NCBI GenBank assembly: GCA_016841425.1
Contig: JAENZE010000013.1
Location: forward strand, 1-64,000
DNA length: 64,000 nt
Origin: Syntrophomonas sp.
Lineage (GTDB): Bacteria > Bacillota > Syntrophomonadia > Syntrophomonadales > Syntrophomonadaceae
Direction: 5' to 3'
Of the stretch, positions 36,148-46,351 are shown piece after piece; position 1 is the first letter of the stretch, and each line of letters begins with the position of its first letter. Position numbers and translations under genes: made by a program. The notes under the pieces were generated by a model. That model ran no database searches, was not told the DNA's origin, and saw only the letters and a list, made by a program, of their open reading frames with translations.

Positions 36148-38532
36148 TTATATCATGTTCAAAGGATTAATTTCTAATCCCAATCTTTGGCCCTTGGCGC
36201 TGCCTTCATGCAAAATTTTTTCACCTATGCTTTTTAATAATAACATATTATCGCATTTCAATATTATCTGCTGACGGTATCTCTTCCTTAATTTATAAAT
36301 GGGACAGGGTGCAGGTCCCAGTATATCAATGTCATCTTCCCGGGCGTCTATATAATCATTTATCTGCTGCCATAAAGTATCTGCCGCGTGTTTAAGCTGC
36401 TCTTCGTTCAACCCGCTCAGTACGATCCTCATAATATTAGTAAAAGGCGGATAATTTAGCAGCAACCGGTTATGTATCTCCGTATTATAAAAAGCGTTAT
36501 AATCACTTTCAACCGCCCAACAAATAACGGGATGGTCTGGATTATAGGTCTGGATCACTACCTCCCCTGGTATATTACCCCTCCCTGCCCTTCCAGCCGC
36601 CTGCACCATCAGCTGAAATGCTCTTTCAGCAGCTCGATAATCAGGCAGATTAATCATAGCATCGGCACTAATAATCCCTACCAGCGAAACCGCTGGAAAA
36701 TCGAGTCCTTTGGCTACCATCTGGGTACCAATTAAAATATCTATTTCATGGTTTTTCATGCTGCGCAGAATTCTATCCTGGCTGCCTGCGGCTCTGCTGC
36801 TGTCCAGGTCCAGCCTGGCTATTTTTGCTTCCGGAAACAGATTTTTAATTTCTGCTTCGACTTTTTGTGTTCCAATGCCGGTTAAATCAAGGTAATTACT
36901 GCCGCATCCTTTACATTTGCTGCTTATCTCCTCTTGATAATTGCAATAATGGCATATATTCATCTCCTGGTCCTGATGATAATTGAGGCTGACAGAGCAA
37001 GCGGGACAGGTAAGTACCTGGCCGCATTTCCTGCATATGGATATAGGAGCATAACCTCTGCGGTTGAGAAAGAGTATACACTGACCATTATATCCTAAAG
37101 CGGTCCGGATTTTTTCCACCATAAAATCTGATACAGCCTGGTTACTATTATCTGCCCTTCTCATATCCTGGATGTGAATTATCGGGCTATCTAGATTACC
37201 AATACGTCGGCTAAGCTGTAATAGTTTAATTTCACCCTTGATGGCTCTATAATATGTATCCAGTGACGGTGTGGCACTGCCATATAGAATTACCGCTTGC
37301 TCATCTTCAGCTCGTTTGCGAGCCACTTCACAGGCGTGATATTTTGGATTTTCTTCCTGTTTATAAGTATTTTCATGTTCTTCATCGATAATTATTAAAC
37401 CAACATTACTCAGGGGAGCAAAAACAGCTGATCTGGTACCCAGCACCAAATTTACTTCTCCATTTTTTATACGCTTCCATGAGTCATAGCGTTCGCTGCT
37501 TCTCATACTACTGTGAAGCACTGCGGTGTTGGGGAACCTGCTCACAAATGCTCCCATCAAATGACGGGTCAATGCTATTTCGGGGACTAAAACGACTGCG
37601 CTTTTCCCATTATCCAGGCAGTATTGTATAGCCTGTAAATATACTTCGGTTTTACCACTGGCAGTAACTCCGTGCAGCAGGAGTTCCTTATATTCCCTGC
37701 AGCTTATATCCCTGCGGATTTCTTCTACCGCCTGTTTTTGTTCATCCAATAAATCATGATACACAGGTGGTACAATATTGGCTTTCCTGACGGTAGTTAT
37801 GTATCCTTTACTTAGCAGAGATTTTATAGTGCTGGATGGGTAGTTTTTGTCAGCTTGTGCTTTTTCTATCCCACCTCTGGCCATTATTAATTTAAGCAGT
37901 TGTGCCTGCCGGGGAGCTCTCTTCTCCAATCTCTCAATATCAAGGTCTGGATTAGGCCTGACCAGCCGATAGATAACACCAGTACTATTTGGTCGGGTGG
38001 GAGCATATCTCCCAATAACCTCTATTAAATCGTGGTCAGCCATCAGCTGCAGTGTGGATTGATCAGTTAAACATAACGCGTCCGAAAACCGGATAGCCTT
38101 ACCCGCATACAATCTTTCAATTATCTTAGGGCCAATAGGCAGTTCATTAATAATGCTTTCCATTTCTTCCTGTCTTACCAGGGGAACTACCCATTTGCCC
38201 TTTTTACGGCTTAATGCCGGTGGTATCATGCTTCTAAGAGCTGTTGATATAGGACAGATATAAGTATCTGCTATCCACTCGGCCAGCTGATATAATTGCT
38301 GGTTAAACACTGGATCTAAATCTAATACCTGGAGAATTGTTTTAATAGAAGTATCTTCTTCACGACCTGATGGCTGACTGATAATAAATCCTTCTACATT
38401 GCGGCTTCCCAGTTCAACCAGTACTCGTCTTCCATATTCAGTCTCATCGGCTAGATGATCAGGCACTGCATAGGTATACACAGCTGCTGTATTTTTTAAA
38501 GGTAAGTCTACCAGGATTTCAACCGTGTTCAT
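36148..38532 (-). CDS. priA: Primosomal protein N' (replication restart helicase PriA)
   Basis: A 794-aa superfamily 2 DNA helicase that reloads the replisome at stalled forks. The N-terminal DNA-binding region is followed by Walker A GVTASGKTEVYL, the DEEH box, and a zinc module with paired cysteines (CRKCGQVLTCPAC, CHYC, CKGCG). Later helicase motifs include IGTQMVAKGLDFP and QAAGRAGRG. GGGAGG lies 7 bases upstream of the ATG. It follows metK only after a 465-base gap that contains a MITE, so it probably needs its own promoter here. Confidence 0.96.
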   Translation of the reverse strand: MNTVEILVDLPLKNTAAVYTYAVPDHLADETEYGRRVLVELGSRNVEGFIISQPSGREEDTSIKTILQVLDLDPVFNQQLYQLAEWIADTYICPISTALRSMIPPALSRKKGKWVVPLVRQEEMESIINELPIGPKIIERLYAGKAIRFSDALCLTDQSTLQLMADHDLIEVIGRYAPTRPNSTGVIYRLVRPNPDLDIERLEKRAPRQAQLLKLIMARGGIEKAQADKNYPSSTIKSLLSKGYITTVRKANIVPPVYHDLLDEQKQAVEEIRRDISCREYKELLLHGVTASGKTEVYLQAIQYCLDNGKSAVVLVPEIALTRHLMGAFVSRFPNTAVLHSSMRSSERYDSWKRIKNGEVNLVLGTRSAVFAPLSNVGLIIIDEEHENTYKQEENPKYHACEVARKRAEDEQAVILYGSATPSLDTYYRAIKGEIKLLQLSRRIGNLDSPIIHIQDMRRADNSNQAVSDFMVEKIRTALGYNGQCILFLNRRGYAPISICRKCGQVLTCPACSVSLNYHQDQEMNICHYCNYQEEISSKCKGCGSNYLDLTGIGTQKVEAEIKNLFPEAKIARLDLDSSRAAGSQDRILRSMKNHEIDILIGTQMVAKGLDFPAVSLVGIISADAMINLPDYRAAERAFQLMVQAAGRAGRGNIPGEVVIQTYNPDHPVICWAVESDYNAFYNTEIHNRLLLNYPPFTNIMRIVLSGLNEEQLKHAADTLWQQINDYIDAREDDIDILGPAPCPIYKLRKRYRQQIILKCDNMLLLKSIGEKILHEGSAKGQRLGLEINPLNMI

Positions 38533-38552
38533 AGTTCATCCTCCCGGTAATA

Positions 38553-38772
38553 TTAATTACTCAACTTTCGCAGATGGTAACAGCTTCGGCGTGGCGAGCA
38601 TTATACTTTGTCCCGCCGTCGGCCGGTCTTATTTTAGCTAATGTAGAAATATTTTCTTCGTACGTGATACCTAGCTATTTAAGTTGTTTTCTCCCCGTAA
38701 CCCGCCTTACCCTCCTTGCTAAGACAAAGCATAAAACTCGCCAGTGGGTAAGTGCGAAAGTTGAGTTAATTA
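38553..38772. mobile_element. 206-bp MITE with terminal inverted repeats and 7-bp target-site duplication
   Basis: The element itself is 38560-38765. It begins CTCAACTTTCGCA and ends with the exact complement TGCGAAAGTTGAG; similarity continues inward imperfectly for about 50 bases (GGCGAG..TTATACTTTGTC against GGCGAGTTTTATGCTTTGTC). Both ends are flanked by the direct repeat TTAATTA (38553-38559 and 38766-38772). No transposase is encoded. It sits between metK and priA, within an otherwise tight housekeeping block. Confidence 0.82.
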
Positions 38773-38922
38773 GGTACTCAACCAAACATGTCTGTATGAC
38801 ACAATTGCAGACGAAAATTGTACGGATGAATGCTTAAGACCGCTTTCTTATATCGTTCAAATAGCAAGCATTATGTATATATTATATCGATTGCGAAAGT
38901 CAAGCCAGGTATTAACAAGCAA

Positions 38923-38978
38923 ACCGCAGATTAGGACAGTTCTTCAACTTACACAGGAAGTTCTGTTTCATCTGCGGT
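38923..38978 (-). terminator. Terminator after metK
   Basis: The minus strand has ACCGCAGAT (38978-38970) pairing with ATCTGCGGT (38931-38923), with an inner helix between ACAGAAC and the GAACTGT-like segment, followed by TTGCTTGTT. It lies 20 bases after the metK stop and would separate metK from priA. Confidence 0.7.
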
Positions 38979-38997
38979 AATCAATCTTTATAAGGAA

Positions 38998-40188
38998 TTA
39001 TAGACCTGCCTGTTCTTTTAATGCATTAGCTTTGTCTGTCTTTTCCCAGGTGAAATCCTCTTCATTTCTCCCAAAATGTCCGTAAGCAGCAGTTTTTTTG
39101 TATATTGGCCTTCGTAATTGCAGGTCTCTGATGATGGCTGCCGGACGCAAATCGAAATTTGCTTTAATGAGGTTGATAATCTCCCCATCTGATATCTTGC
39201 CGGTACCAAAAGTCTCCACCATTATTGAAACAGGATTAGCCATGCCGATGGCGTAAGCTAGTTGGATTTCACAGCGATCTGCTATTCCAGCTGCTACAAC
39301 GTTTTTGGCTACATACCTGGCAGCATAAGTAGCTGAACGATCAACCTTGGTCGGATCTTTACCTGAAAAAGCACCCCCGCCATGTCGAGCCATTCCGCCG
39401 TAAGTATCAACAATGATTTTTCTTCCTGTCAATCCAGAATCACCCTGCGGACCTCCAATAACGAATCGTCCGGTAGGATTAACATAATATTTGGTATTCT
39501 CATCCAGCATCTCCCCGGGGATAACAGCTTTGACTACATGTTCGAGAATATCCTGGAAGATAGTCTCGTTGTCAGCTTTCGGGCTATGCTGGGTTGATAC
39601 TACTATAGTATCAATTCTAATCGGCCGGTGATCATCGTATTCTACCGTAACCTGGGTTTTACCATCTGGCCGTAAATAGGGTATAATGCCTTCCTTGCGT
39701 ACCTGCGTCAGCCTTTTGGATAATTTATGAGCCAGGTATATAGGCATCGGCATGAAAGCTTCGGTCTCGTTGGTAGCATAACCAAACATCATTCCCTGGT
39801 CGCCTGCTCCTATAGCTTCAACAGCATTATCATCCATTTCTCCACGTTTGGCTTCCAATGCTCTATCAACACCCATAGCTATATCAGGAGATTGTTCATC
39901 TAATGATGTGAGTACCGCACAGGTATCACAATCAAAGCCATATTTAGCCCTGGTATATCCTATTTCGCAAACAGTATCCCGAATTAGTTTGGGTATATCC
40001 ACATAACAATTGGTTGTAATCTCTCCGGCTACGAATACCAGGCCAGTGGTCACCATCGTCTCTGCCGCTACTCTACCATATGGATCCTGTTCAATAATAG
40101 CATCTAGAATGGCATCCGAAATCTGGTCGGCCATTTTGTCAGGATGTCCCTCAGTTACAGATTCAGAAGTAAACAAAAATCTGGACAC
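38998..40188 (-). CDS. metK: S-adenosylmethionine synthetase
   Basis: A 396-aa enzyme forming SAM from methionine and ATP. Motifs: [21 protein letters not shown] region, [28 protein letters not shown], and the C-terminal AAYGHFGR. The start is the GTG at 40188 with AAGGAG 8 bases upstream, giving the standard length. It is 22 bases after coaBC and thus part of the same operon; metK is not at this place in Bacillus, so it looks like a lineage-specific addition to the block. No SAM riboswitch is seen. Confidence 0.96.
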   Translation of the reverse strand: MSRFLFTSESVTEGHPDKMADQISDAILDAIIEQDPYGRVAAETMVTTGLVFVAGEITTNCYVDIPKLIRDTVCEIGYTRAKYGFDCDTCAVLTSLDEQSPDIAMGVDRALEAKRGEMDDNAVEAIGAGDQGMMFGYATNETEAFMPMPIYLAHKLSKRLTQVRKEGIIPYLRPDGKTQVTVEYDDHRPIRIDTIVVSTQHSPKADNETIFQDILEHVVKAVIPGEMLDENTKYYVNPTGRFVIGGPQGDSGLTGRKIIVDTYGGMARHGGGAFSGKDPTKVDRSATYAARYVAKNVVAAGIADRCEIQLAYAIGMANPVSIMVETFGTGKISDGEIINLIKANFDLRPAAIIRDLQLRRPIYKKTAAYGHFGRNEEDFTWEKTDKANALKEQAGL

Positions 40189-40210
40189 GTTATCATCTCC
40201 TTGCAGTGGT

Positions 40211-41410
40211 CTAGTATAATAATTCCACAACACTATCAATGATAGAAGCTGCGACTTCTTTCTTGGTCATCTTAGGGAAAGCTCTGCTTTCTCCTCTTCG
40301 GTGAATTATAGTGACTATATTAGTATCAGCTGCAAATCCTGCCCCTTCCTGGGTTACATCATTAGCTACAATGAAGTCCAGGTTTTTGGTCTCCAGCTTC
40401 TTTTTGGCATTTTCGATAAGATCCTGAGTTTCGGCAGCAAAGCCGACCATAATCTGGCCAGGTCTTTTAGCTTCGCCCAGGGTCTTTAGAATATCTGGCG
40501 TACTCACCAATTCTATCATTAATGAATCCGATTTATTAGCCATTTTCTTTATTTTCTGATCTGCGGCCTGCGCAATTTTAAAATCGCCAACAGCCGCCGC
40601 ACCGATAATAATATCACAAGCAGGCTGGTATTTCAGCATTATCTCACACATCTCTTCAGCTCCCCAGGCAGAGATGTATTCTACTCCAGATGGGGGGTTA
40701 AGGGATGATCTGCCGCTGACTAAAATTACATCAGCCCCCCTGCTGGCAGCCTCTTCGGCAATAACAAAACCCATTTTGCCAGTACTGCGGTTGGCTATAA
40801 ACCGTACCGGGTCGATATCTTCACAAGTAGTACCGGCATTCACCATCAGCTTCTTTCCCCTTAAGTCCTGCTTGGGGTTGAGCATTCTCATTATTTTCTG
40901 ATAAATATTATCGACTTCCGGCAGTCGTCCTGGTCCGCTTGTACCGCAGGCTAGAACTCCACTGGAGGGATCCATGATTTCATACCCATACCTTATCAGT
41001 TTATCAAGATTATCCTGCACTACCGGGTTCTGATACATATTGCTGTTCATAGCTGGAACCACCAGTACCGGGGCTGTGTTAGCCAGTACTACCGTTGAAA
41101 TTAAGTCATCGGCAATTCCATGAGCCATCTTGGCAATAATGTTCGCTGTTGCCGGAGCGATCACCAGCAAATCAATCTGTTCAGCAATACCAATATGTTG
41201 GACTTTCCACTCGTGTGAGTCCTGCCACAAATCAGTTATTACTTCTCTATCAGAAAGAGTCTTAAAAGTCAGCGGTGTAATAAATTTGGTCGCACTTTCA
41301 GTCATCATAACTATAACATCTATATCATCTTTTTTGAGTCTGCTGACCAGTTCTGCTATTTTATATGCTGCAATACCGCCAGTTACACCAATGCCAACTA
41401 TCTTTGACAT
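40211..41410 (-). CDS. coaBC: Bifunctional phosphopantothenoylcysteine decarboxylase/synthetase
   Basis: A 399-aa fusion making 4'-phosphopantetheine for coenzyme A. The N-terminal flavoprotein decarboxylase (about 1-180) shows [35 protein letters not shown] and VPAMNSNMY with the substrate Asn; the CoaB half (about 185-399) has [21 protein letters not shown] and AAVGDF. GGAGG precedes the ATG. It lies between rpoZ and metK. Confidence 0.96.
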   Translation of the reverse strand: MSKIVGIGVTGGIAAYKIAELVSRLKKDDIDVIVMMTESATKFITPLTFKTLSDREVITDLWQDSHEWKVQHIGIAEQIDLLVIAPATANIIAKMAHGIADDLISTVVLANTAPVLVVPAMNSNMYQNPVVQDNLDKLIRYGYEIMDPSSGVLACGTSGPGRLPEVDNIYQKIMRMLNPKQDLRGKKLMVNAGTTCEDIDPVRFIANRSTGKMGFVIAEEAASRGADVILVSGRSSLNPPSGVEYISAWGAEEMCEIMLKYQPACDIIIGAAAVGDFKIAQAADQKIKKMANKSDSLMIELVSTPDILKTLGEAKRPGQIMVGFAAETQDLIENAKKKLETKNLDFIVANDVTQEGAGFAADTNIVTIIHRRGESRAFPKMTKKEVAASIIDSVVELLY

Positions 41411-41439
41411 GACTATCCTCCTTAATGTCCGGGTAAGAA

Positions 41440-41622
41440 TCAGTCTATTTTGACTTTTCCACCCATTATATCCTCCAGAGCTTCGGTTACCATGGTCGAT
41501 AATCGATAATCTTCATCTTTCTTCTTTTCAGATAAATCACGAGCCCTTTTGGCGACAGCTACCACTACCGCGTACTTACTATCAGCAATATTTATCAGGT
41601 CTCTTGTTGAAGGAGGTATCAT
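41440..41622 (-). CDS. rpoZ: RNA polymerase omega subunit
   Basis: A 60-aa protein with the omega start pattern MIPPSTRDLINIADSKYAVVV, the AKRARDL core and a C-terminal DYRLSTMVTEALEDI. It assists folding and assembly of the beta' subunit. It has the expected position directly after gmk (7-base gap). Confidence 0.93.
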   Translation of the reverse strand: MIPPSTRDLINIADSKYAVVVAVAKRARDLSEKKKDEDYRLSTMVTEALEDIMGGKVKID

Positions 41623-41629
41623 TCACAAA

Positions 41630-42229
41630 TCACCCCAGACTTAAATTATTTAATTTGCATCGTTCAGCTTGAATTATAGAACGGACTTTTTCAACTGCTT
41701 CATCAATATGGTTGTTAACAACTACATAATTATAATACTTAATATGAGCCATCTCAGCTTCACAAGTAGCCAAACGTAAGTCAATACTTTCCTGAGAGTC
41801 TTGCCCTCTGCCGCATAGTCGCCTGGCGAGTTCATCGATATTGGGCGGAGACAGAAATATAAAGACTGCTTCCGGCATTTTGTTTTTAACCTGCAAAGCA
41901 CCCTGTATATCGATTTCCAGCAGCACATCAGATCCTCTATTCAAATGTTCCAGAACAAAACCCCGGGGAGTTCCATACCTGTTGGTGTAAACCTCTGCCC
42001 ATTCCAGCAACTTATCGCTCACTATCATTTCTTCGAATTCATTTTCCCCCACGAAAAAATAGTCTTCACCATGTATCTCGTCACTTCTCGGCTTTCTGGT
42101 GGTAGCAGATATGGATAAGCAGATATCATTCATGGTTTTCAGCAAAGCTTCTTTGATAGTCCCTTTACCAACTCCTGACGGTCCTGATAAAACAAATAAT
42201 ATCCCCTTTTTCTTATGCAATTTATACAC
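41630..42229 (-). CDS. gmk: Guanylate kinase
   Basis: A 199-aa nucleoside monophosphate kinase converting GMP to GDP. P-loop LSGPSGVGKGTI, SATTRKPRSDEIHGEDYFFV (GMP-binding), LEIDIQGALQVK and the lid FLSPPNIDELARRLCGRG are visible. GTG start with only a weak ribosome site (TAGGAT). Lies between remA and rpoZ as usual in Bacillota. Confidence 0.96.
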   Translation of the reverse strand: MYKLHKKKGILFVLSGPSGVGKGTIKEALLKTMNDICLSISATTRKPRSDEIHGEDYFFVGENEFEEMIVSDKLLEWAEVYTNRYGTPRGFVLEHLNRGSDVLLEIDIQGALQVKNKMPEAVFIFLSPPNIDELARRLCGRGQDSQESIDLRLATCEAEMAHIKYYNYVVVNNHIDEAVEKVRSIIQAERCKLNNLSLG

Positions 42230-42251
42230 ATCCTATAAGCTGCTTTTGCCC

Positions 42252-42512
42252 TTATACTTCCTCATTAGATTCTTTAGAAGTAAGTCGGTTTGCTACTGTC
42301 TCCGGTTGAACCGCAGAAAGGATTACATGAGAACTATCGGCTATAATAACCGCTCTGGTTCGACGTCCGTAAGTGGCATCAATCAATATCCCTTTTTCTC
42401 GAGCTTCCTGAATAATACGTTTAATTGGAGCAGATTCAGGACTTACTATGGCCACAATCCGGTTGGCTGCGACAATGTTGCCAAACCCTATATTTACCAG
42501 TTTAATATCCAT
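42252..42512 (-). CDS. remA: RemA-type extracellular matrix regulator (DUF370)
   Basis: An 86-aa DNA-binding protein; Bacillus RemA activates biofilm matrix and osmolyte genes. The diagnostic start [34 protein letters not shown] and [12 protein letters not shown] are intact. The only Shine-Dalgarno (GGAGGTGA) is about 20 bases from the ATG, and a small CCGG-TCAAG-CCGG hairpin lies between them, which could bring it to working distance. There is no in-frame upstream start. In a genome that also has an HD-GYP/agr cassette, this suggests a biofilm programme (inference). Confidence 0.95.
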   Translation of the reverse strand: MDIKLVNIGFGNIVAANRIVAIVSPESAPIKRIIQEAREKGILIDATYGRRTRAVIIADSSHVILSAVQPETVANRLTSKESNEEV

Positions 42513-42542
42513 ACTAATCCGGCTTGACCGGTCACCTCCCAG

Positions 42543-43421
42543 CTATTCTATATTTTGTAATTGCTCCCTTATTTTCTCAACCTCAGCTTTAACATCCACG
42601 ACAATTTGACTCATTTTAAGATCATTGGACTTCGAAGATATCGTGTTTATCTCCCTAAACATTTCCTGAACTAAAAAATCACACTTGCGGCCAACCGCAT
42701 CATTTACTGCCAACAGATCCTTCAAGTGCTGTACATGACTTTGGAGCCTGACAATTTCCTCAGTTATACTGGTTTTGTCAGCAAATATCGCAACTTCCTG
42801 CAAAAGTCGGTTCTCATCCAGCATTTCTTGATCCAGTACTTCCAATATTCTGGACTGTAATTTATTACGATATTCAACTTCCACCGCAGGGGCTCTCTCT
42901 TCCAGTTCTCTGGCATAGGATGATATCAGGTCATTACGGGCGAGTATGTCCTGTACTAAATTTCGCCCCTCCTTCTCCCTCATATCCAACAATCCGGTTA
43001 CAGAAGTTTGAACCGCTTTCTGCATTACCTTCCAAAGTAATTCCAGGTCCTCCTGCTCATCCTGCAGGCTAAACACTTCTGGCAGTCTAAAAACGTCAAT
43101 AACTCTGATTTCCTTAGAAATATTTAGATTTTCAGCTAATTCTTTCAAATAGTTATAATACGCTATAGCCAAACCTTTGTCAACCTTAAGAGTCCTTCTA
43201 GAATCATCTGTTTTATCAACATTAATATTTACTTCTATCCTGCCCCGTTGTATATGTTTTTTAATTTCCTCTTTGATTTTTTCCTCTAGAACATTGTATC
43301 TACGAGGCATACGAATATGAGGATCAAAAAAACGGTGATTCACTCCTCTTATCTCGCAGCTTATTTGATAACCTCCTTCATCTATCTGGCTGCGTCCAAA
43401 ACCTGTCATGCTTCTTACCAT
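42543..43421 (-). CDS. YicC family stress-induced endoribonuclease-like protein
   Basis: A 292-aa member of the YicC/YloC family. The N-terminal MVRSMTGFGRSQ and the EIRGVNHRFFD segment, and the C-terminal LDFLVQEMFREINTISSKSND-like CDFLVQEMFREINT motif, identify it. E. coli YicC is an endoribonuclease. It heads the remA-gmk-rpoZ-coaBC block, as yloC does in Bacillus. A perfect 46-base palindrome lies just upstream (43450-43495). Confidence 0.95.
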   Translation of the reverse strand: MVRSMTGFGRSQIDEGGYQISCEIRGVNHRFFDPHIRMPRRYNVLEEKIKEEIKKHIQRGRIEVNINVDKTDDSRRTLKVDKGLAIAYYNYLKELAENLNISKEIRVIDVFRLPEVFSLQDEQEDLELLWKVMQKAVQTSVTGLLDMREKEGRNLVQDILARNDLISSYARELEERAPAVEVEYRNKLQSRILEVLDQEMLDENRLLQEVAIFADKTSITEEIVRLQSHVQHLKDLLAVNDAVGRKCDFLVQEMFREINTISSKSNDLKMSQIVVDVKAEVEKIREQLQNIE

Positions 43422-43449
43422 AAGCCACTACCTTTCCCTGTTTATTATC

Positions 43450-43495
43450 TGGTGCCAGGCACTATTAACTTACAAGTTAATAGTGCCTGGCACCA
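43450..43495. repeat. Perfect REP-like palindrome (GGTGCCAGGCAC type)
   Basis: Two 22-base arms (43450-43471 and 43474-43495) are exact reverse complements around a 2-base spacer. The outer part is TGGTGCCAGGCAC, a core found as dispersed palindromes in many anaerobic Bacillota and thought to be mobilised in trans by REP-associated tyrosine transposases. It is in the leader region of yicC, not at its 3' end. Confidence 0.75.
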
Positions 43496-43636
43496 AGCTT
43501 GTCTTAATATATTATAAGTCAAGAGCTATGCAAATATATAATAACAGTGAATCAAGCGGAACTTCAATATAGGACTGGTCCAATTTTTTACTGCCTATAT
43601 GCTATTAAAAAGGCAGCAATGAGTCAAGTTTATGCT

Positions 43637-46351
43637 TCAAGCCAGATTAACTCTATCAGCAAGCTTCATCACAATGGCAATTTTTTTGAATTGAAAAAGA
43701 ACATATTTCCACAACAGTTTTATCCCTGATAATATCAGGATAACCCCCCACTGCCATAATTCCAGACTTACCGTATTAAAGATATTTTGCAGAGCAGGGA
43801 GATACACAACTCCCAGGTGCATCAATATTGAGCACCCTACAGCATACAGCAGAAATTTGTTGCCCAGCATACCTAGTTCAAATGGTGAATATTTTTCCGA
43901 TCTGCATTCAAATACATAAAATAATTGAGCAAAGACCAGTGCTGTAAAGGCCATGGTCCTGGCAGTATCGAGTTCAACCAGGTTGTTCCAACGGCAGTAT
44001 ATCAAACCAATGGTAAATGCCAGCAAGGTAACCGCTGTTATATATACTCCCCGACCAACAATTATCCAACCTAGACGGTGGGAAAATATACTTTCCTCCA
44101 TGGCACGTGGTTTTCTATTCATTATCCCAGGCTCTGGCGGTTCCAATCCAAGAGCCATGGCTGGCAGGCCATCGGTCACCAGATTGACCCATAGTATTTG
44201 TATGGGAAGCATAGGCAAGGGAAAGCCCAACAAAGTAGCCACAAACATTACCAGAACTTCACCTATATTACAGCCCAGCAGGTATCTTATAAATTTACGG
44301 ATATTATCATATATCGCTCTTCCTTCGTATATGGCCCGCACAATAGTCGAAAAATCATCATCAGCCAGCACTATAGATGATGCTTCCTTGGTAACCTCAG
44401 TCCCTGCAATCCCCATGGCTATACCGATATCGGCTGCTTTCACCGCCGGAGCATCATTTACACCATCTCCAGTCATTGCTACGATATGTCTTTTTTGTTT
44501 AAGTACTTTGACAATTCGATATTTATGCTGGGGTGTTACTCGGGCAAAGACACGGCTGCTGAGTGCTGCCCTATACAACTCTTCATCGGAGACACTATCG
44601 ATCTCACTACCATTGATAACTCTCTCGCTAAAACCTATCCCTACCTGAGAAGCTATTGCTCGCGCAGTCTTAGGATGGTCACCGGTAATCATAATCGGGG
44701 TAACCCCTGCTTTCAGACATTTTTCAACGGAAGCAGCTACTCCTGGGCGTGGTGGATCGATGATTCCGCATATACCTAATAAAACCAGATCCTTTTCTAA
44801 CTCTTCATCGCTGAGTTTGCTATAGCCGTCGTCTATTGTTCGATAGGCAAAAGCAAGTACCCTCAGGGCCTGGCTTCCCCAGGCATCCTGCAGTGCCAGT
44901 ATTTTTTCCCTCTCAATTTCACTTATGGCCCTCACTCTGTCGTCAACCATGACTCTGCTGCACCTGGGCAACAGTATATCAAGAGAGCCTTTAACCTGCA
45001 GCATATAGTTCCGTTTGTCTTTTACTACCACGCTCATCCTTTTTCGTTCAGAGTCAAAAGGAATTTCTCTCAATATCTGAGCTTTACTTTTCATACCTGC
45101 TTTGTTTGCCATTACCAGCAGAGCTCCTTCAGTGGGATCTCCCTGTATTATATATTCACCCTGTTTCTTCTCCAGCATGGAGTTATTACAGTTAAGGGAA
45201 ATTTGCATCAATGTCTCCAGTCCCTTATCGGCTAAAGGATCTGCTTCTCTTCCATCTATTAGAAACCTGCCCCGGGGGTTATAGCCATCCCCATGAACTT
45301 CAATTACCTTACTCATAGAAGCAAGTCTTGTTACCGTCATCTGGTTCTGGGTTAGTGTTCCGGTCTTATCCGAACATATGACCGTTGTACACCCTAGTGT
45401 TTCAACAGCGGGGAGCTTTCTTACGATAGCATTTCTTTTAGCCATACGCTGTACTCCCAGAGCCAGAACTACGGTCACAATAGCAGGGAGCCCTTCAGGA
45501 ATAGCAGCCACAGCCAGACTGATACCCGCCAGTAACATAGTTACCATATCTTCTCCCCGATATATACCCAGTGATGCTACTACCGCACACACAGTAATAC
45601 ATATCGCAATAAGTACTTTCCCTAACTGGTCGAGTTTTTTCTGCAAAGGAGTCATCGTTGCTTCGGTTTCCTGTATTATTCTGGCGATTTGTCCTATAAC
45701 AGTACGGCTGCCAGTCTCAACGACTATTGCCTTGCCTCTACCTCTAGTCACTGAGCAGCCCATATAAGCCATATTTTTATGCTCGGCTAGTGGAGTATCT
45801 GACGTCAATACTAAATCAGCCTTCTTTGAGACTGGATGCGACTCACCAGTTAGTGTTGATTCATCTATCTCCATACTAAACGCTTCAATTAATCTTAAAT
45901 CTGCTGGTATTTTATCCCCGGTATTAATTATGACGATGTCTCCCGGCACTAATTCTTCGGCTTTTATTTTTATCCGCGCCCCATTACGCATTACTATAGC
46001 ATGCGCTGAAGCCAATTTCTTTATCTCTTCCAGTGATCTTTCTGCTCGATATTCCTGGATAAAGCCCAGTATTGCATTTAAAATTACTATGGCCATGATG
46101 GTTATAGCATCTGCCATAGCCCCGACAATACCTGAAATTACCGTGGCTGCCAGCAAAACCAGAATCATAGTATTCATAAACTGATCCAGTAAAATTTTAA
46201 CCGGGCTGATTCTTTTTTCTTCATCAATTTTGTTATTAAACATAGCCTGCAGGCTTCGGACTACAGAATTACTTAACCCTGTATCGGCATTACTCTGCAA
46301 TACCGTTATTACTTCCCAGGCACTTTTTTCCTGCCAGCAGCTGTTTAGCAT
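43637..46351 (-). CDS. Calcium-type P-type (P2A) cation-transporting ATPase
   Basis: A 904-aa P-ATPase of the SERCA/PacL group. An N-terminal cation-ATPase domain, the actuator TGES, the phosphorylation site DKTGTLTQN, the nucleotide-binding KGSLD, and the hinge TGDGVNDAPAVK are present. The calcium-type intramembrane motif PEGLP (helix 4) and the later helix motif NLVTDGLPAMALG suit Ca2+ export. About ten helices are predicted. A final basic/hydrophobic tail closes the protein. GGGAGG precedes the ATG. It is a single gene; Ca2+ specificity is by family, not proven. Confidence 0.93.
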   Translation of the reverse strand: MLNSCWQEKSAWEVITVLQSNADTGLSNSVVRSLQAMFNNKIDEEKRISPVKILLDQFMNTMILVLLAATVISGIVGAMADAITIMAIVILNAILGFIQEYRAERSLEEIKKLASAHAIVMRNGARIKIKAEELVPGDIVIINTGDKIPADLRLIEAFSMEIDESTLTGESHPVSKKADLVLTSDTPLAEHKNMAYMGCSVTRGRGKAIVVETGSRTVIGQIARIIQETEATMTPLQKKLDQLGKVLIAICITVCAVVASLGIYRGEDMVTMLLAGISLAVAAIPEGLPAIVTVVLALGVQRMAKRNAIVRKLPAVETLGCTTVICSDKTGTLTQNQMTVTRLASMSKVIEVHGDGYNPRGRFLIDGREADPLADKGLETLMQISLNCNNSMLEKKQGEYIIQGDPTEGALLVMANKAGMKSKAQILREIPFDSERKRMSVVVKDKRNYMLQVKGSLDILLPRCSRVMVDDRVRAISEIEREKILALQDAWGSQALRVLAFAYRTIDDGYSKLSDEELEKDLVLLGICGIIDPPRPGVAASVEKCLKAGVTPIMITGDHPKTARAIASQVGIGFSERVINGSEIDSVSDEELYRAALSSRVFARVTPQHKYRIVKVLKQKRHIVAMTGDGVNDAPAVKAADIGIAMGIAGTEVTKEASSIVLADDDFSTIVRAIYEGRAIYDNIRKFIRYLLGCNIGEVLVMFVATLLGFPLPMLPIQILWVNLVTDGLPAMALGLEPPEPGIMNRKPRAMEESIFSHRLGWIIVGRGVYITAVTLLAFTIGLIYCRWNNLVELDTARTMAFTALVFAQLFYVFECRSEKYSPFELGMLGNKFLLYAVGCSILMHLGVVYLPALQNIFNTVSLELWQWGVILILSGIKLLWKYVLFQFKKIAIVMKLADRVNLA

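Noticed and set aside
38574-38837. Plus-strand open frame of 87 codons between metK and priA
   Set aside because: It lies mostly inside the MITE, has no ribosome site and no family resemblance.
40189-40239. SAM riboswitch expected before metK
   Set aside because: metK starts 22 bases after coaBC, leaving no room, and no SAM-box sequence was seen.
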